From: a virus
Virus record (IMG/VR): IMGVR_UViG_3300008012_000237
Coordinates: 1-21,339 of that record
Reading direction: 5' to 3' (one strand)
DNA length: 21,339 nucleotides
Each line of letters begins with the position of its first letter. Position 1 is the first letter of the stretch. This document shows positions 14,411 to 21,339 of this stretch, piece by piece. Below the pieces are notes generated by a model. It worked only from the letters and a program-made list of their open reading frames with translations, had not been told where the DNA came from and did not search any database. The position numbers and the translations under genes were made by a program.

Positions 14411-15457
14411 ATGGAAATTGTAGAATTGTTTATTGACGAAGAAAACGAAATCGGTGGCATTGATGCCATAAGTGTCGTCGAAAACCCAGCAATCGAAGAA
14501 GATTTTATTGCACTTAAAAATCAAGAATTTAAACTTGCCGAAGTTGATTCGGAAAAACGAATCTTGATGGGGCCGGCACTAATTCCAAACAAACCAATTT
14601 TTCGCAAGAACGGTGAAGATGAATATTACATTTATTTTTCAAGAAACACCGTACGCAAGGCAAGTCAATTATTTTTTATTCGTGGCAATCAATCACGTTC
14701 GACACTTGAACACGATATGCCGCTTCAAGGACTTACCGTTGTTGAATCTTGGATTGTGGAATCTGAAAAAGACAAATCACGACATTATGATTTAAACGTT
14801 CCCGTGGGGACGTGGATGGTTTCAATGAAGGTTGATAATGACGAAGTGTGGAATGATTTTGTAAAAACTGGCAAGGTTAAAGGATTTTCAATCGAAGCAT
14901 ATTTTACCGACAAGGCGGAACGTCCAAAAGACAAAACAATCAAAGACGATCTTGCAGCAATTGAAGAAGAAGAAAAACAATACATTTTATCACAAATCCG
15001 TGCAATCATTAAAAATGACAAACGGACAAAATCCGGCAAAAAGATTGAAATGGAATCTTATTCAGATTATCCGGATGCGGTTTCTAACAATGCACAACGC
15101 GGAATTGACTTAAATAAAAAGGTCAACAATAAGTGCGCAACCCAAGTGGGGAAAATTCGCGCCCGTCAATTAAGTCAAGGAAAACCAATTTCAAAGGAAA
15201 CTTTGGTTCGAATGTTTTCTTATTTAAGTCGCGCACAAGAATATTATGACGAAGGTGACAACGAAGCGTGTGGAACGATTTCATATCTTCTTTGGGGTGG
15301 CAAGGCCGGTCTTCGATGGGCGACATCAAAAATGCGTGAACTTGATTTGTTGAAATCAGTTATGGACGAAGACAATCCTTGTCAAGCCGGATATGAAATG
15401 GTTGGTTTTAAAATGAAGAACGGACGTCGTGTCCCTAATTGTGTACCGAAGAAATAA
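14411..15457 (+). CDS. XkdF-like prohead protease with extra C-terminal domains
   Basis: Residues 14-34 (GGIDAISVVENPAIEEDF) and the segment with H101 and the S113 of VVESWIVESEK fit the XkdF-like/prohead protease pattern, with His and Ser as likely catalytic residues. GTWMVSMKV and VKGFSIEAYF complete the fold. An acidic linker follows near 170-190. A second domain at about 216-320 (YPDAVSNNAQRGI, RARQLSQGKPIS, LLWGGKAGLRWA) and a short final motif GYEMVGFKMKNGRRVPNCVP are appended. It should process scaffold and capsid precursors in the prohead. It lies shortly upstream of the scaffold and capsid genes, as expected, after an AT-rich leader without a Shine-Dalgarno sequence. Confidence 0.8.
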   Translation: MEIVELFIDEENEIGGIDAISVVENPAIEEDFIALKNQEFKLAEVDSEKRILMGPALIPNKPIFRKNGEDEYYIYFSRNTVRKASQLFFIRGNQSRSTLEHDMPLQGLTVVESWIVESEKDKSRHYDLNVPVGTWMVSMKVDNDEVWNDFVKTGKVKGFSIEAYFTDKAERPKDKTIKDDLAAIEEEEKQYILSQIRAIIKNDKRTKSGKKIEMESYSDYPDAVSNNAQRGIDLNKKVNNKCATQVGKIRARQLSQGKPISKETLVRMFSYLSRAQEYYDEGDNEACGTISYLLWGGKAGLRWATSKMRELDLLKSVMDEDNPCQAGYEMVGFKMKNGRRVPNCVPKK

Positions 15458-15663
15458 TGGGATTCAGTTTTTTTAAATATCCGGTTCCAAAAAATAATCG
15501 TCGCGCTTGTTTGTGTCGTGACGGTAGTTACAAAAACGAATGTTGTGATCCGAATGATTATTTTGCACAAGGTATCGGGAAAGACAGACAATCCGATTTT
15601 TTTCTATTGACTGAAGGTGGCGACATAATCGTTCAAGAAGATTCATCAAAAATATTTATATAA
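15457..15663 (+). CDS. Small cysteine-rich phage protein (68 aa)
   Basis: I chose the ATG at 15457, which overlaps the protease stop by one base (TAATG); the frame also extends to a TTG at 15439. The core is RRACLCRDGSYKNECCDP, with four cysteines as C-x-C and CC, followed by FAQGIG. I associate this C-x-C...DG-x-Y...CC...QGIG pattern with short proteins encoded beside the head genes of Bacteroidetes phages. The cysteines could bind a metal or form disulfides. The stop overlaps the next start by one base, so it is made with the protease and fibre-like protein. Its function is unknown; a minor head component is likely from context. Confidence 0.7.
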   Translation: MGFSFFKYPVPKNNRRACLCRDGSYKNECCDPNDYFAQGIGKDRQSDFFLLTEGGDIIVQEDSSKIFI

Positions 15664-16112
15664 TGGCAAACAAAAAAATTTCTGAATTAACTTCAGCAAC
15701 TGCATTGACCGGAACCGAACAAATTCCGATTGTACAATCAAGCACGACAAAAAAGACAACGGTCAATGATTTTAAAAATTACATGATTCCAAAAACAGAA
15801 ACCGCACAAGCATCAAACGATGTTGACCTTGGTGATTCGGATTATGCAAATGCGTTTTTGATTGTTTTATCTTGGTCAGGCGGAAATGGTCGTGCGACAT
15901 ATACATTGCCCGATGCAACAACAAACCAAAATCGACTTATTCGTTTTATAACGGATTCAACTTTTCACAACAGTACACACGTTGATCTGACACCAGCAAG
16001 CGGACAAAACCTTGACGGTTCTTCAAGTGCATACGACATAAATAAGGAATACGAAGGAATTGCCGTTTGGTCAAATGGAACTGAATGGTTTATAATCCAA
16101 AAGAAGGCATAA
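15663..16112 (+). CDS. Head-fibre or decoration-type protein (149 aa)
   Basis: The N terminus KKISELTSATALTGTEQIPI followed by VQSSTTKKTTVNDF is a widespread attachment motif of phage fibre and decoration proteins. The rest is a beta-rich, Ser/Thr/Asn-rich module (ATYTLPDATTNQNRLIRFI, WSNGTEWFIIQKK), like short trimeric fibre heads. It sits between protease and scaffold genes, which points to a capsid-attached fibre rather than a tail fibre. The start overlaps the previous stop by one base. No chaperone or enzymatic part is present. Confidence 0.65.
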   Translation: MANKKISELTSATALTGTEQIPIVQSSTTKKTTVNDFKNYMIPKTETAQASNDVDLGDSDYANAFLIVLSWSGGNGRATYTLPDATTNQNRLIRFITDSTFHNSTHVDLTPASGQNLDGSSSAYDINKEYEGIAVWSNGTEWFIIQKKA

Positions 16113-16149
16113 AAATACAACAACAACAAACAAATTTTATTAATTAAAT

Positions 16150-16725
16150 ATGAATTCAAAAGATATGTTAAATCAAATCAAAACCTTGCTTGGTGTCGAA
16201 GTTGAACTTGCACAAGCAAAATTGGAAAATGGTACTGTAATTGAAGCCGAAGAAATGGTTGAAGGCAAAGAAGTGTTCATCGTTTCTGAAGACGAAAAAA
16301 TTGCAATGCCAATTGGTGAATACGAACTTGAAGACGGAAAAATTTTAATCGTCGAAGAAGAAGGTATCATTGCCAAAATTGGCGAAAAAGAAGCTGAAGA
16401 AGTTGAAGCTGAAGATTTATCTGAAGACGTTACTGAAGAAGTGACTGAAGAAAATCTTGAAGAAGAAGAAAAAGAAGAAATGGGTTACGCGACAAAAGAA
16501 GAACTTGCCGAAGTAAAAGATATGATTGAAGAAATCAAGGCAATGATCGAGAAAAAAGAAGAAATGTCGGAAGAACCAAAAGAAGAACTTTCAGCGGTTG
16601 AACCAGTTGAAAAAATTACACACAACCCGGAAGCAGAAACAAAAAGACGTTTCATGTTGTACGGACAAAACAGACCACAATCCACAATGGATCGTGTTAT
16701 GGCACAAATCAATAATATTAAATAA
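16150..16725 (+). CDS. Capsid scaffolding protein
   Basis: This 191-residue acidic protein lies directly before the capsid gene. The N-terminal part (AQAKLENGTVIEAEEM, YELEDGKILIVEEEG) is a small beta domain. A glutamate-rich stretch from about 80 to 115 and a coiled coil (EELAEVKDMIEEIKAMIEKK) follow. The C-terminal helix is basic (MDRVMAQINNIK) and preceded by NPEAETKRRFMLYGQNRP; it would be the capsid-binding segment. Composition, location and the upstream protease fit a scaffold that is removed during maturation. The start follows an AAATTTTATTAATTAAAT leader. Confidence 0.8.
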   Translation: MNSKDMLNQIKTLLGVEVELAQAKLENGTVIEAEEMVEGKEVFIVSEDEKIAMPIGEYELEDGKILIVEEEGIIAKIGEKEAEEVEAEDLSEDVTEEVTEENLEEEEKEEMGYATKEELAEVKDMIEEIKAMIEKKEEMSEEPKEELSAVEPVEKITHNPEAETKRRFMLYGQNRPQSTMDRVMAQINNIK

Positions 16726-16752
16726 ATCTAATACACTAAAAATCAATAAGTT

Positions 16753-17748
16753 ATGGCTACGACCACAAGTTTGACAACAACGTATTCTGGTGAACACGCC
16801 GGTCAATACATTTCCCCAGCATTATTGTCGGGATCAACAATCGCGAATGGCGGGATTACCGTCAAGCCGAATGTAAAATTTAAAGAAGTCATCAAAAAAT
16901 TATCGACTGATGACATCGTCGCCGACGCATCGTGCGACTTTACGGACACGTCAACAATCACAATTTCTGAAAAAATTCTTCAACCGGAATTTCAACAAGT
17001 GAACCTTAGTTTGTGTAAAAACGACTTCGTTTCTGATTGGCACGCCCTTGAAATGGGATTGTCTGCACATCACGATCTTCCAAAGACGTTTGCGGATTAT
17101 TTAATTTCTTACGTTGCTGCGAAAGTTGCGGACAGAACTGAACGTTCAATTTGGAGTGGTGATACTGCGACAAGTGGACAATTTAACGGATTTACAAAAT
17201 TAGTTTCAACGGATGCTGACCTTCCAACTGGACAAGAAATCGCTGGAACAACCGTAACCGCTGCAAATGTTATCGATGAACTTGGAAGTATTGTTGATGC
17301 AATTCCATCAACATTATACGGAAAAGAAGATTTATTCATCTACGTTTCACAAAACATTGCACGTGCATACGTGAGAAGCCTTGGCGGATTTGCTGCAAGA
17401 ACACAACAAAATGCAGCCGCAGACGAAAACGTGGGCATTGCTGGAGTTGGTGCAAACGGATACGGCGGAAACGGAACAATGTGGTACAACAACGGCGGAT
17501 TAAGTTTCGACGGTGTGAAGATGTTTGTTGCTAATGGTTTAGCAGACAACGATGCAATCGCAACAACAAAAGACAACCTTTTCTTCGGAACTGGTTTATT
17601 AGCAGACCACAATGAGGTGAAAATCATTGACACAAGTGAAACACTTGGTGATGACAACGTTCGTGTTGTGATGCGATTTACGGCTGGTGTTCAGCTAGGA
17701 TCAATTGAAGATGTGGTGACATACGGAATCGCAAATTCAGCGAATTAA
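16753..17748 (+). CDS. Major capsid protein
   Basis: This 331-residue protein is presumed to have the HK97 fold. Order and context support it: it follows the scaffold and precedes the major tail protein. N-terminal residues (about 1-35) form an arm, followed by strands and helices (FADYLISYVAAKVADRTERS resembles the spine helix). A GFAARTQQNAAADENVGI loop follows and then a C-terminal strand region (VKIIDTSETLGDDNVRVVMR). The final residues GVQLGSIEDVVTYG fit the usual end of phage capsid proteins. GC is slightly higher than in neighbours, as often seen in highly expressed capsid genes. A terminator-like hairpin follows at 17765. Confidence 0.9.
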   Translation: MATTTSLTTTYSGEHAGQYISPALLSGSTIANGGITVKPNVKFKEVIKKLSTDDIVADASCDFTDTSTITISEKILQPEFQQVNLSLCKNDFVSDWHALEMGLSAHHDLPKTFADYLISYVAAKVADRTERSIWSGDTATSGQFNGFTKLVSTDADLPTGQEIAGTTVTAANVIDELGSIVDAIPSTLYGKEDLFIYVSQNIARAYVRSLGGFAARTQQNAAADENVGIAGVGANGYGGNGTMWYNNGGLSFDGVKMFVANGLADNDAIATTKDNLFFGTGLLADHNEVKIIDTSETLGDDNVRVVMRFTAGVQLGSIEDVVTYGIANSAN

Positions 17749-17764
17749 GAATAATTAACTAATG

Positions 17765-17808
17765 AAAAAGGGGTGGGCGATCCAAACGGTTCACCCGCCT
17801 TTTTTTTT
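17765..17808 (+). terminator. Intrinsic terminator after the major capsid gene
   Basis: AAAAAGG (17765-17771) pairs with CCTTTTT (17798-17804), and an inner GGG/CCC plus GA/TC and CC/GG pairs close around an AAAC loop with small bulges. A run of nine T ends it (17800-17808). It would limit expression of downstream genes relative to the capsid gene. Confidence 0.7.
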
Positions 17809-17824
17809 ATAAAAAAATAAAAAT

Positions 17825-18373
17825 ATGGCTTGCGATTTATCATTAGGACGAAAACTTCCATGCAAGGACGTTGTCGGTGGTTTGAAGGCGGTTTATTTCA
17901 CCGATTTTGGTGATTTTGGAACCGTGACACAAACAGACGATGAAATCACCGACATGGACGGAACGTTTACGGCATTTAAATATGAATTGAAGGGAAATTC
18001 TTCATTCGAACAAACATTCACGACATCACGTGAAAATGGCACGGTGTTTTGGGAACAAACATTGAATTTGACTTTGACAAAATTGTCAAAAGAAGACAAC
18101 AAAGAATTAAAACTTCTTGCATACGGAAGACCACACGTCGCCGTTGAAGATTACAACGGAAATGTTTTCGTGATGGGTCTTGAACATGGTGCCGAAGTAA
18201 GTGGCGGAACCGTTGTGACTGGCGGTGCGATGGGGGATTTGAGCGGATATACTTTGACGTTATCAGCACAAGAATTAAAACCAGCGAATTTTGTTGATTC
18301 ACCAACTGCGACTGATCCATTTGATGGAATGGGAAGTGCAACGGTGACCGTTACCCAAGGAACAAATTCATAA
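17825..18373 (+). CDS. Major tail tube protein
   Basis: This 182-residue beta-rich protein starts CDLSLGRKLPCKDVVGGLKA and contains the blocks YFTDFGDFG, SFEQTFTTSRENGTVFWEQ and GDLSGYTLTLSAQELKPAN. These match the tail tube protein pattern I know from Bacteroidetes siphophages, including the two N-terminal cysteines. Subunits form the hexameric tube around the tape measure. It lies apart from the rest of the tail genes, directly after the capsid gene. Terminator hairpins on both sides suggest that its messenger level is tuned separately, in line with a high-copy protein. Confidence 0.85.
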   Translation: MACDLSLGRKLPCKDVVGGLKAVYFTDFGDFGTVTQTDDEITDMDGTFTAFKYELKGNSSFEQTFTTSRENGTVFWEQTLNLTLTKLSKEDNKELKLLAYGRPHVAVEDYNGNVFVMGLEHGAEVSGGTVVTGGAMGDLSGYTLTLSAQELKPANFVDSPTATDPFDGMGSATVTVTQGTNS

Positions 18374-18393
18374 GAATTTTTTCATTTGATTTT

Positions 18394-18422
18394 AAGGGGT
18401 GTCCATTTGGATGCCCTTTTTT
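18394..18422 (+). terminator. Intrinsic terminator after the major tail gene
   Basis: AAGGG (18394-18398) pairs with CCCTT (18414-18418), then TGTCC (18400-18404) with GGATG (18409-18413) using two G-T wobbles, around an ATTT loop with one bulged G. Six T residues (18417-18422) follow. Confidence 0.8.
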
Positions 18423-18428
18423 ATTATA

Positions 18429-18443
18429 CGAACTTATTGTTCG
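18429..18443. promoter_or_regulatory. Inverted repeat, possible operator
   Basis: CGAAC-TTATT-GTTCG is a perfect 5-bp inverted repeat between the terminator and the start of the 63-aa gene. A TTCATATTTG stretch at 18453-18462, one base off the -7 consensus (CATATTTG for TAnnTTTG), lies downstream. The repeat overlaps the only TTG upstream (18437-18439), which sits 15 nt from that box, shorter than usual. Promoter and operator roles are tentative. Confidence 0.35.
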
Positions 18444-18493
18444 CACGTGTGTTTCATATTTGCTTCATGTTTAACCAATTAAATTTTTATATC

Positions 18494-18685
18494 ATGACAA
18501 ATTTAAATCACATTACGGATTATCTTGAAATCAAGAATGACATTAAATCACTAAAAAAGAAAATTAAAAATTGTTCAATTACTGGTGAAATAATGGGACG
18601 GAAAAACGAATTGTTTGTTGAATTGCTTGATGAATACATCAAACTATTAAAACGGCAATCGTGGGAACAAGAATATTTAAGATAA
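18494..18685 (+). CDS. Small helical protein (63 aa), moron-like
   Basis: I chose the ATG at 18494. The frame is open upstream through the terminator to 18386, but that part has no suitable start or protein-like composition. The product is a basic, mostly helical protein (YLEIKNDIKSLKKKIKN, then NELFVELLDEYIKLLKRQSW), likely a coiled-coil hairpin. No family is recognised. It is bracketed by intrinsic terminators at 18394 and 18690 and preceded by a possible promoter, so it forms its own transcription unit between structural genes, the usual layout of a phage moron. It might affect the host or the lysogen rather than the virion. Confidence 0.65.
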   Translation: MTNLNHITDYLEIKNDIKSLKKKIKNCSITGEIMGRKNELFVELLDEYIKLLKRQSWEQEYLR

Positions 18686-18689
18686 CAAG

Positions 18690-18713
18690 AAGGGGGGCAT
18701 TGCCCCCTTTTTT
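18690..18713 (+). terminator. Strong intrinsic terminator after the 63-aa gene
   Basis: AGGGGGGC (18691-18698) pairs with GCCCCCTT (18702-18709) around an ATT loop, using one G-T wobble, followed by TTTTTT. It starts 5 nt after the gene's stop codon. Confidence 0.9.
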
Positions 18714-18749
18714 ATTATAACAAATTGAAGGGTTTTTTATTATAATAAT

Positions 18750-19088
18750 ATGATAATTCTTGAAGAATCCGCATCGTCACAAACGATAAATTTCATCCCA
18801 AGGGAATACACCCAAGGGACGACATATACCGTCAAGATTGTAAACGAATCAACAAATGCTGAAGTGTACAATCAAGATGTGACGACATTTACGGAAAATC
18901 TTTATTATTATCAATATTCCGACACGTTCAGTTTAAAAGAAGACACATATTATTTGCTTACAATAACATCGTCGGAAGTGGTTTTTAAGGATAAAATATT
19001 TTGTACAAATCAAACCGTTTCATCGTATTCGGTCAATGAAGCGGAATACACACCACACACAACCGATAATGAATTTATTTTCTTATAA
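18750..19088 (+). CDS. Beta-rich hypothetical structural protein (112 aa)
   Basis: The protein starts ILEESASSQTINFIPREYTQ and continues with alternating strands (TYTVKIVNESTNAEVYNQDV, YYLLTITSSEVVFKDKIFC), an Ig-like sandwich pattern. The family looks like small neck or head proteins placed before portal genes in Bacteroidetes phages, but I cannot name it with certainty. It starts after a TTTTTTATTATAATAAT leader and its stop overlaps the portal ATG by one base (TAATG), so it is translated with the portal. No membrane or enzyme motif is seen. Confidence 0.65.
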   Translation: MIILEESASSQTINFIPREYTQGTTYTVKIVNESTNAEVYNQDVTTFTENLYYYQYSDTFSLKEDTYYLLTITSSEVVFKDKIFCTNQTVSSYSVNEAEYTPHTTDNEFIFL

Positions 19089-20836
19089 TGAATACACATT
19101 TTATCAATTTATCGTCGTACGTTAAACCCAAGGTCATCGAAGACAAACGAAAAGACTGGGTGGCTTATGGCGAAGACAATAATTATTACCAGTATTTAAT
19201 TGACTTGTTTATCAATTCAACGACAAACAATGCAATTATCACGGGTATTTCAAACATGATATTTGGCAAGGGAGTTGACGCACTTGATTCATCTTCCAAA
19301 CCGGATCAATATGCGGCCCTTAAATCAATCTTCAGCGATTCATGTATGCGTAAGGTCATCTTGGATTTTAAAATGCTTGGTGAGGCTTCATTTCAAGTTT
19401 TATATCAAAACGGTAAGGTAATTAAATCCGAACATTTTCCACGTCAAACATTGCGTGCTGAAAAGATGAACGACGACGGTGAAATTCAAGCATATTATTA
19501 TCACCCAAAATGGCACGAAGTAAAACCTTCGGACAAACCAAAAAGAATTGCGGCATTTGGTTTTGGTAATGGAAAAGAACCCGAAATCAAGGTAATAAAA
19601 AGATATGTGTCCGGGTACGATTATTATTGTCCGCAAGATTACGAAACTGCATACGCTGAACTTGAAACGGAAATATCCGACTTCTTAATCAATGACGTCA
19701 AGAATTCATTTTCGGGAACCAAGGTTGTAAACTTCAACAATGGGATGCCGGACATGGAACAACAATTGAACATCAAAAATGATGTGATGCACAAACTTAC
19801 CGGTTCCAAGGGTGAAAAAGTGATTGTTTCATTTAACAACAACCAAGAATCAAAGACCACGGTTGACGACATAAGTTTAAACGACGCACCAAGTCATTAT
19901 GAATATTTATCAAGGGAGTGTCAAAACAAACTTATTATTGCGCATCGTGTAACATCACCGCTTCTTTTGGGTATGCGGACAGAAAACAATGGACTTGGGT
20001 CAAATGCAGACGAAATAAAAACGGCTTCTTTGTTGTTTAACAACGTCACAATAAGACCTTACCAAGATATGATTTGCGAAGCAATTGACGACATTCTTGC
20101 GGTCAATGGTATATCCTTGAAGTTGTATTTTAAAACACTTCAACCGTTGGAATTCATCGACACAAGCAACGCAATAACAAACGAAGCACGTGAAGAAGAA
20201 ACCGGAGTAAAATTATCCAAGGACGAACGCCCATTTTTAGATGACGACACGGCAAATGAAATATGGGAAATGATCAAGGATTTGGGTGAAGATGAAAATC
20301 TTGACGAATATGAATTGATTGATGTCGAAGACACCGAAGATGAACCCGAAGATTTTGATGTTGAGGATTATTTAAATGGATTGCATTTGTCAGCGACACA
20401 AGATTCGTCACAAGACGACAAACGATACAAGGTTCGATATAAATATGTCAAAGGAACACGAAAAGAACCAAAAGGTGAATCAAGACCATTTTGCAAAAAT
20501 ATGCTTAAAAATGGCAAGATATTTCGAAAAGAAGACATCGGACAAATGTCAGCACGTGGTGTGAATAAAGAACACGGACACAAGGGTCGAAATTATTCAT
20601 TGTTTAAGTGGCAAGGCGGGGTGAATTGTTATCACCGATGGGAACGTCGTATTTATAAAAAACGATTGAAAAAAGACGGAACCGAATGGGGTGGGAACGC
20701 ACTTGACGGAACCAAATTTGTAAATGTACGTCAAGCGGTACGTGACGGATTTAAACTTCCGAAAAATCCAAAACAAGTGTCGGAAGCTAACATCACAAGA
20801 TCGGATCGAGGACATCACCCAAATTTTAAAGGATAA
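19088..20836 (+). CDS. Portal protein with fused C-terminal domain
   Basis: Residues 1 to about 400 are portal-like: DWVAYGEDNNYYQYLIDLFI at the N terminus, SNMIFGKGVD, and the later VTSPLLLGMRTENNGLGSNA with a following helix. This order is known from portal proteins of Bacteroidetes and related phages. It forms the dodecameric DNA gate and would dock the terminase. An acidic linker (about 395-430, rich in Asp/Glu) leads to a basic domain at about 445-582 with SRPFCKNML, a KEDIGQMSARGVN stretch and GGVNCYHRWERRIY. I have seen this domain as a C-terminal appendage of phage head proteases, so a fusion here is notable. At 582 aa it is longer than a bare portal of this type. Confidence 0.8.
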   Translation: MNTHFINLSSYVKPKVIEDKRKDWVAYGEDNNYYQYLIDLFINSTTNNAIITGISNMIFGKGVDALDSSSKPDQYAALKSIFSDSCMRKVILDFKMLGEASFQVLYQNGKVIKSEHFPRQTLRAEKMNDDGEIQAYYYHPKWHEVKPSDKPKRIAAFGFGNGKEPEIKVIKRYVSGYDYYCPQDYETAYAELETEISDFLINDVKNSFSGTKVVNFNNGMPDMEQQLNIKNDVMHKLTGSKGEKVIVSFNNNQESKTTVDDISLNDAPSHYEYLSRECQNKLIIAHRVTSPLLLGMRTENNGLGSNADEIKTASLLFNNVTIRPYQDMICEAIDDILAVNGISLKLYFKTLQPLEFIDTSNAITNEAREEETGVKLSKDERPFLDDDTANEIWEMIKDLGEDENLDEYELIDVEDTEDEPEDFDVEDYLNGLHLSATQDSSQDDKRYKVRYKYVKGTRKEPKGESRPFCKNMLKNGKIFRKEDIGQMSARGVNKEHGHKGRNYSLFKWQGGVNCYHRWERRIYKKRLKKDGTEWGGNALDGTKFVNVRQAVRDGFKLPKNPKQVSEANITRSDRGHHPNFKG

Positions 20837-21339
20837 TGGCAAAAGGATTAATGATTTCACGAAAGGACTTGATTAAATACACAAGTTTAAGCGGAAACAT
20901 CGACACGGATAAATTCATTCAATATGTGCTTATCGCACAAGAAATCACCGTTCAGCAATTATTGGGAACGGATTTGTACGAAAAGATTCAAACCGACATC
21001 GAAGGTTCGTCACTTGCTGGTGATTATTTGGCCCTTGTTAATGATTATATCAAACCCGTTTTGATTCATGCCGCGGCCGTTCAGTACATTCCTTTTGCTT
21101 CATATACATTTGGGAATAAGGGTGTGTTCAAACACACATCGGAAACCGGTGAAACGGTGTCAAAAGAAGAAGTCGATTATTTGGTTGAAAAAGAACGCGA
21201 CACAATGCAATTTTATGCAGACCGTTTGCTTGACCATTTGACATTCAATGCGCCTTCAAAATTCCCGGAATATTACACAAATACAAATGATGAAATTTCA
21301 CCCTTACACGGGCAATCTTATACCGGATGGATTTTATAA
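20836..21339 (+). CDS. Head-tail connector-like protein (167 aa)
   Basis: The protein begins MISRKDLIKYTSLSGNIDTD, followed by YVLIAQEITVQQLLGTDLYE. This helical pattern is typical of small head-completion or connector proteins that bind under the portal, and resembles the DUF6712-like family as I remember it. The middle helix IKPVLIHAAAVQYIPFASY is also characteristic. The C-terminal tail (FPEYYTNTNDEISPLHGQSY) is flexible. Its ATG overlaps the portal stop by one base, agreeing with a portal-adaptor role. The stop coincides with the window end, so the gene is complete; further head or neck genes may follow outside. Confidence 0.75.
   Translation: MAKGLMISRKDLIKYTSLSGNIDTDKFIQYVLIAQEITVQQLLGTDLYEKIQTDIEGSSLAGDYLALVNDYIKPVLIHAAAVQYIPFASYTFGNKGVFKHTSETGETVSKEEVDYLVEKERDTMQFYADRLLDHLTFNAPSKFPEYYTNTNDEISPLHGQSYTGWIL

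Noticed and set aside
18386-18493. Upstream extension of the 63-aa gene
   Set aside because: It begins without an ATG, runs through the terminator hairpin at 18394-18422 and is not protein-like.
1-21339. CRISPR arrays, tRNA genes, integrase, insertion sequences, attachment sites
   Set aside because: Looked for by eye on both strands; no regularly spaced repeats, tRNA-like cloverleaf, recombinase motifs or terminal inverted repeats were found.

Overview
The window is a compact, all-plus-strand block of a tailed-phage genome. It is low in GC, and its genes abut or overlap by 1-14 nt. The likely type is a siphovirus: there is a tape measure and a tube-type major tail protein, and no sheath or contractile baseplate gene is visible. 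The host is most likely a member of the Bacteroidetes, probably a marine flavobacterium. Three things support this: start codons are mostly preceded by A/T-rich leaders without Shine-Dalgarno sequences, one intergenic region carries a textbook Bacteroidetes promoter (TTTG, 20 nt, TATATTTG), and several structural proteins resemble families I associate with Bacteroidetes phages. It could be a free phage or a prophage part; no integrase, repressor, tRNA or attachment site is visible.

Layout. (1) 1-1960: end of an early/DNA-metabolism operon. It holds a partial gene, a small helical protein, a stand-alone DnaA-domain-IV-like DNA-binding protein with a coiled coil, a possible nuclease, and a beta-class DNA methyltransferase containing a C9 tract. 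(2) 2019-3476: small and large terminase subunits; the large subunit starts with TTG. (3) 3481-3856: a self-contained promoter / 90-aa gene / hairpin-terminator cassette. (4) 3859-4507: three small genes, one encoding a single-pass membrane protein. (5) 4598-14381: tail region, with a putative tail-assembly chaperone that has a -1 frameshift extension, a tail-completion-like protein, a gp10-like head-tail joining protein, a repeat-rich Ig-like surface protein, a tail protein, a 1196-aa tail-tip/adhesin protein, a 47-aa ORF and the tape measure. (6) 14411-18373: head genes (XkdF-like protease, small Cys-rich protein, fibre-like protein, acidic scaffold, major capsid) and then the major tail protein. 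(7) 18374-18713: a second moron-like cassette with a 63-aa gene between two hairpin terminators. (8) 18750-21339: a small beta-rich protein, a portal with a fused C-terminal domain, and a head-tail connector.

The most notable features are the cryptic -1 frame at 5008-5331, the non-canonical gene order (portal and connector at the far end, about 16 kb from the terminase, tail genes before head genes), the two moron-like cassettes, the domain fusions on the protease and portal, and related terminal domains in the two predicted adhesins. All functional names come from motif and family recognition by eye. No database search was run.
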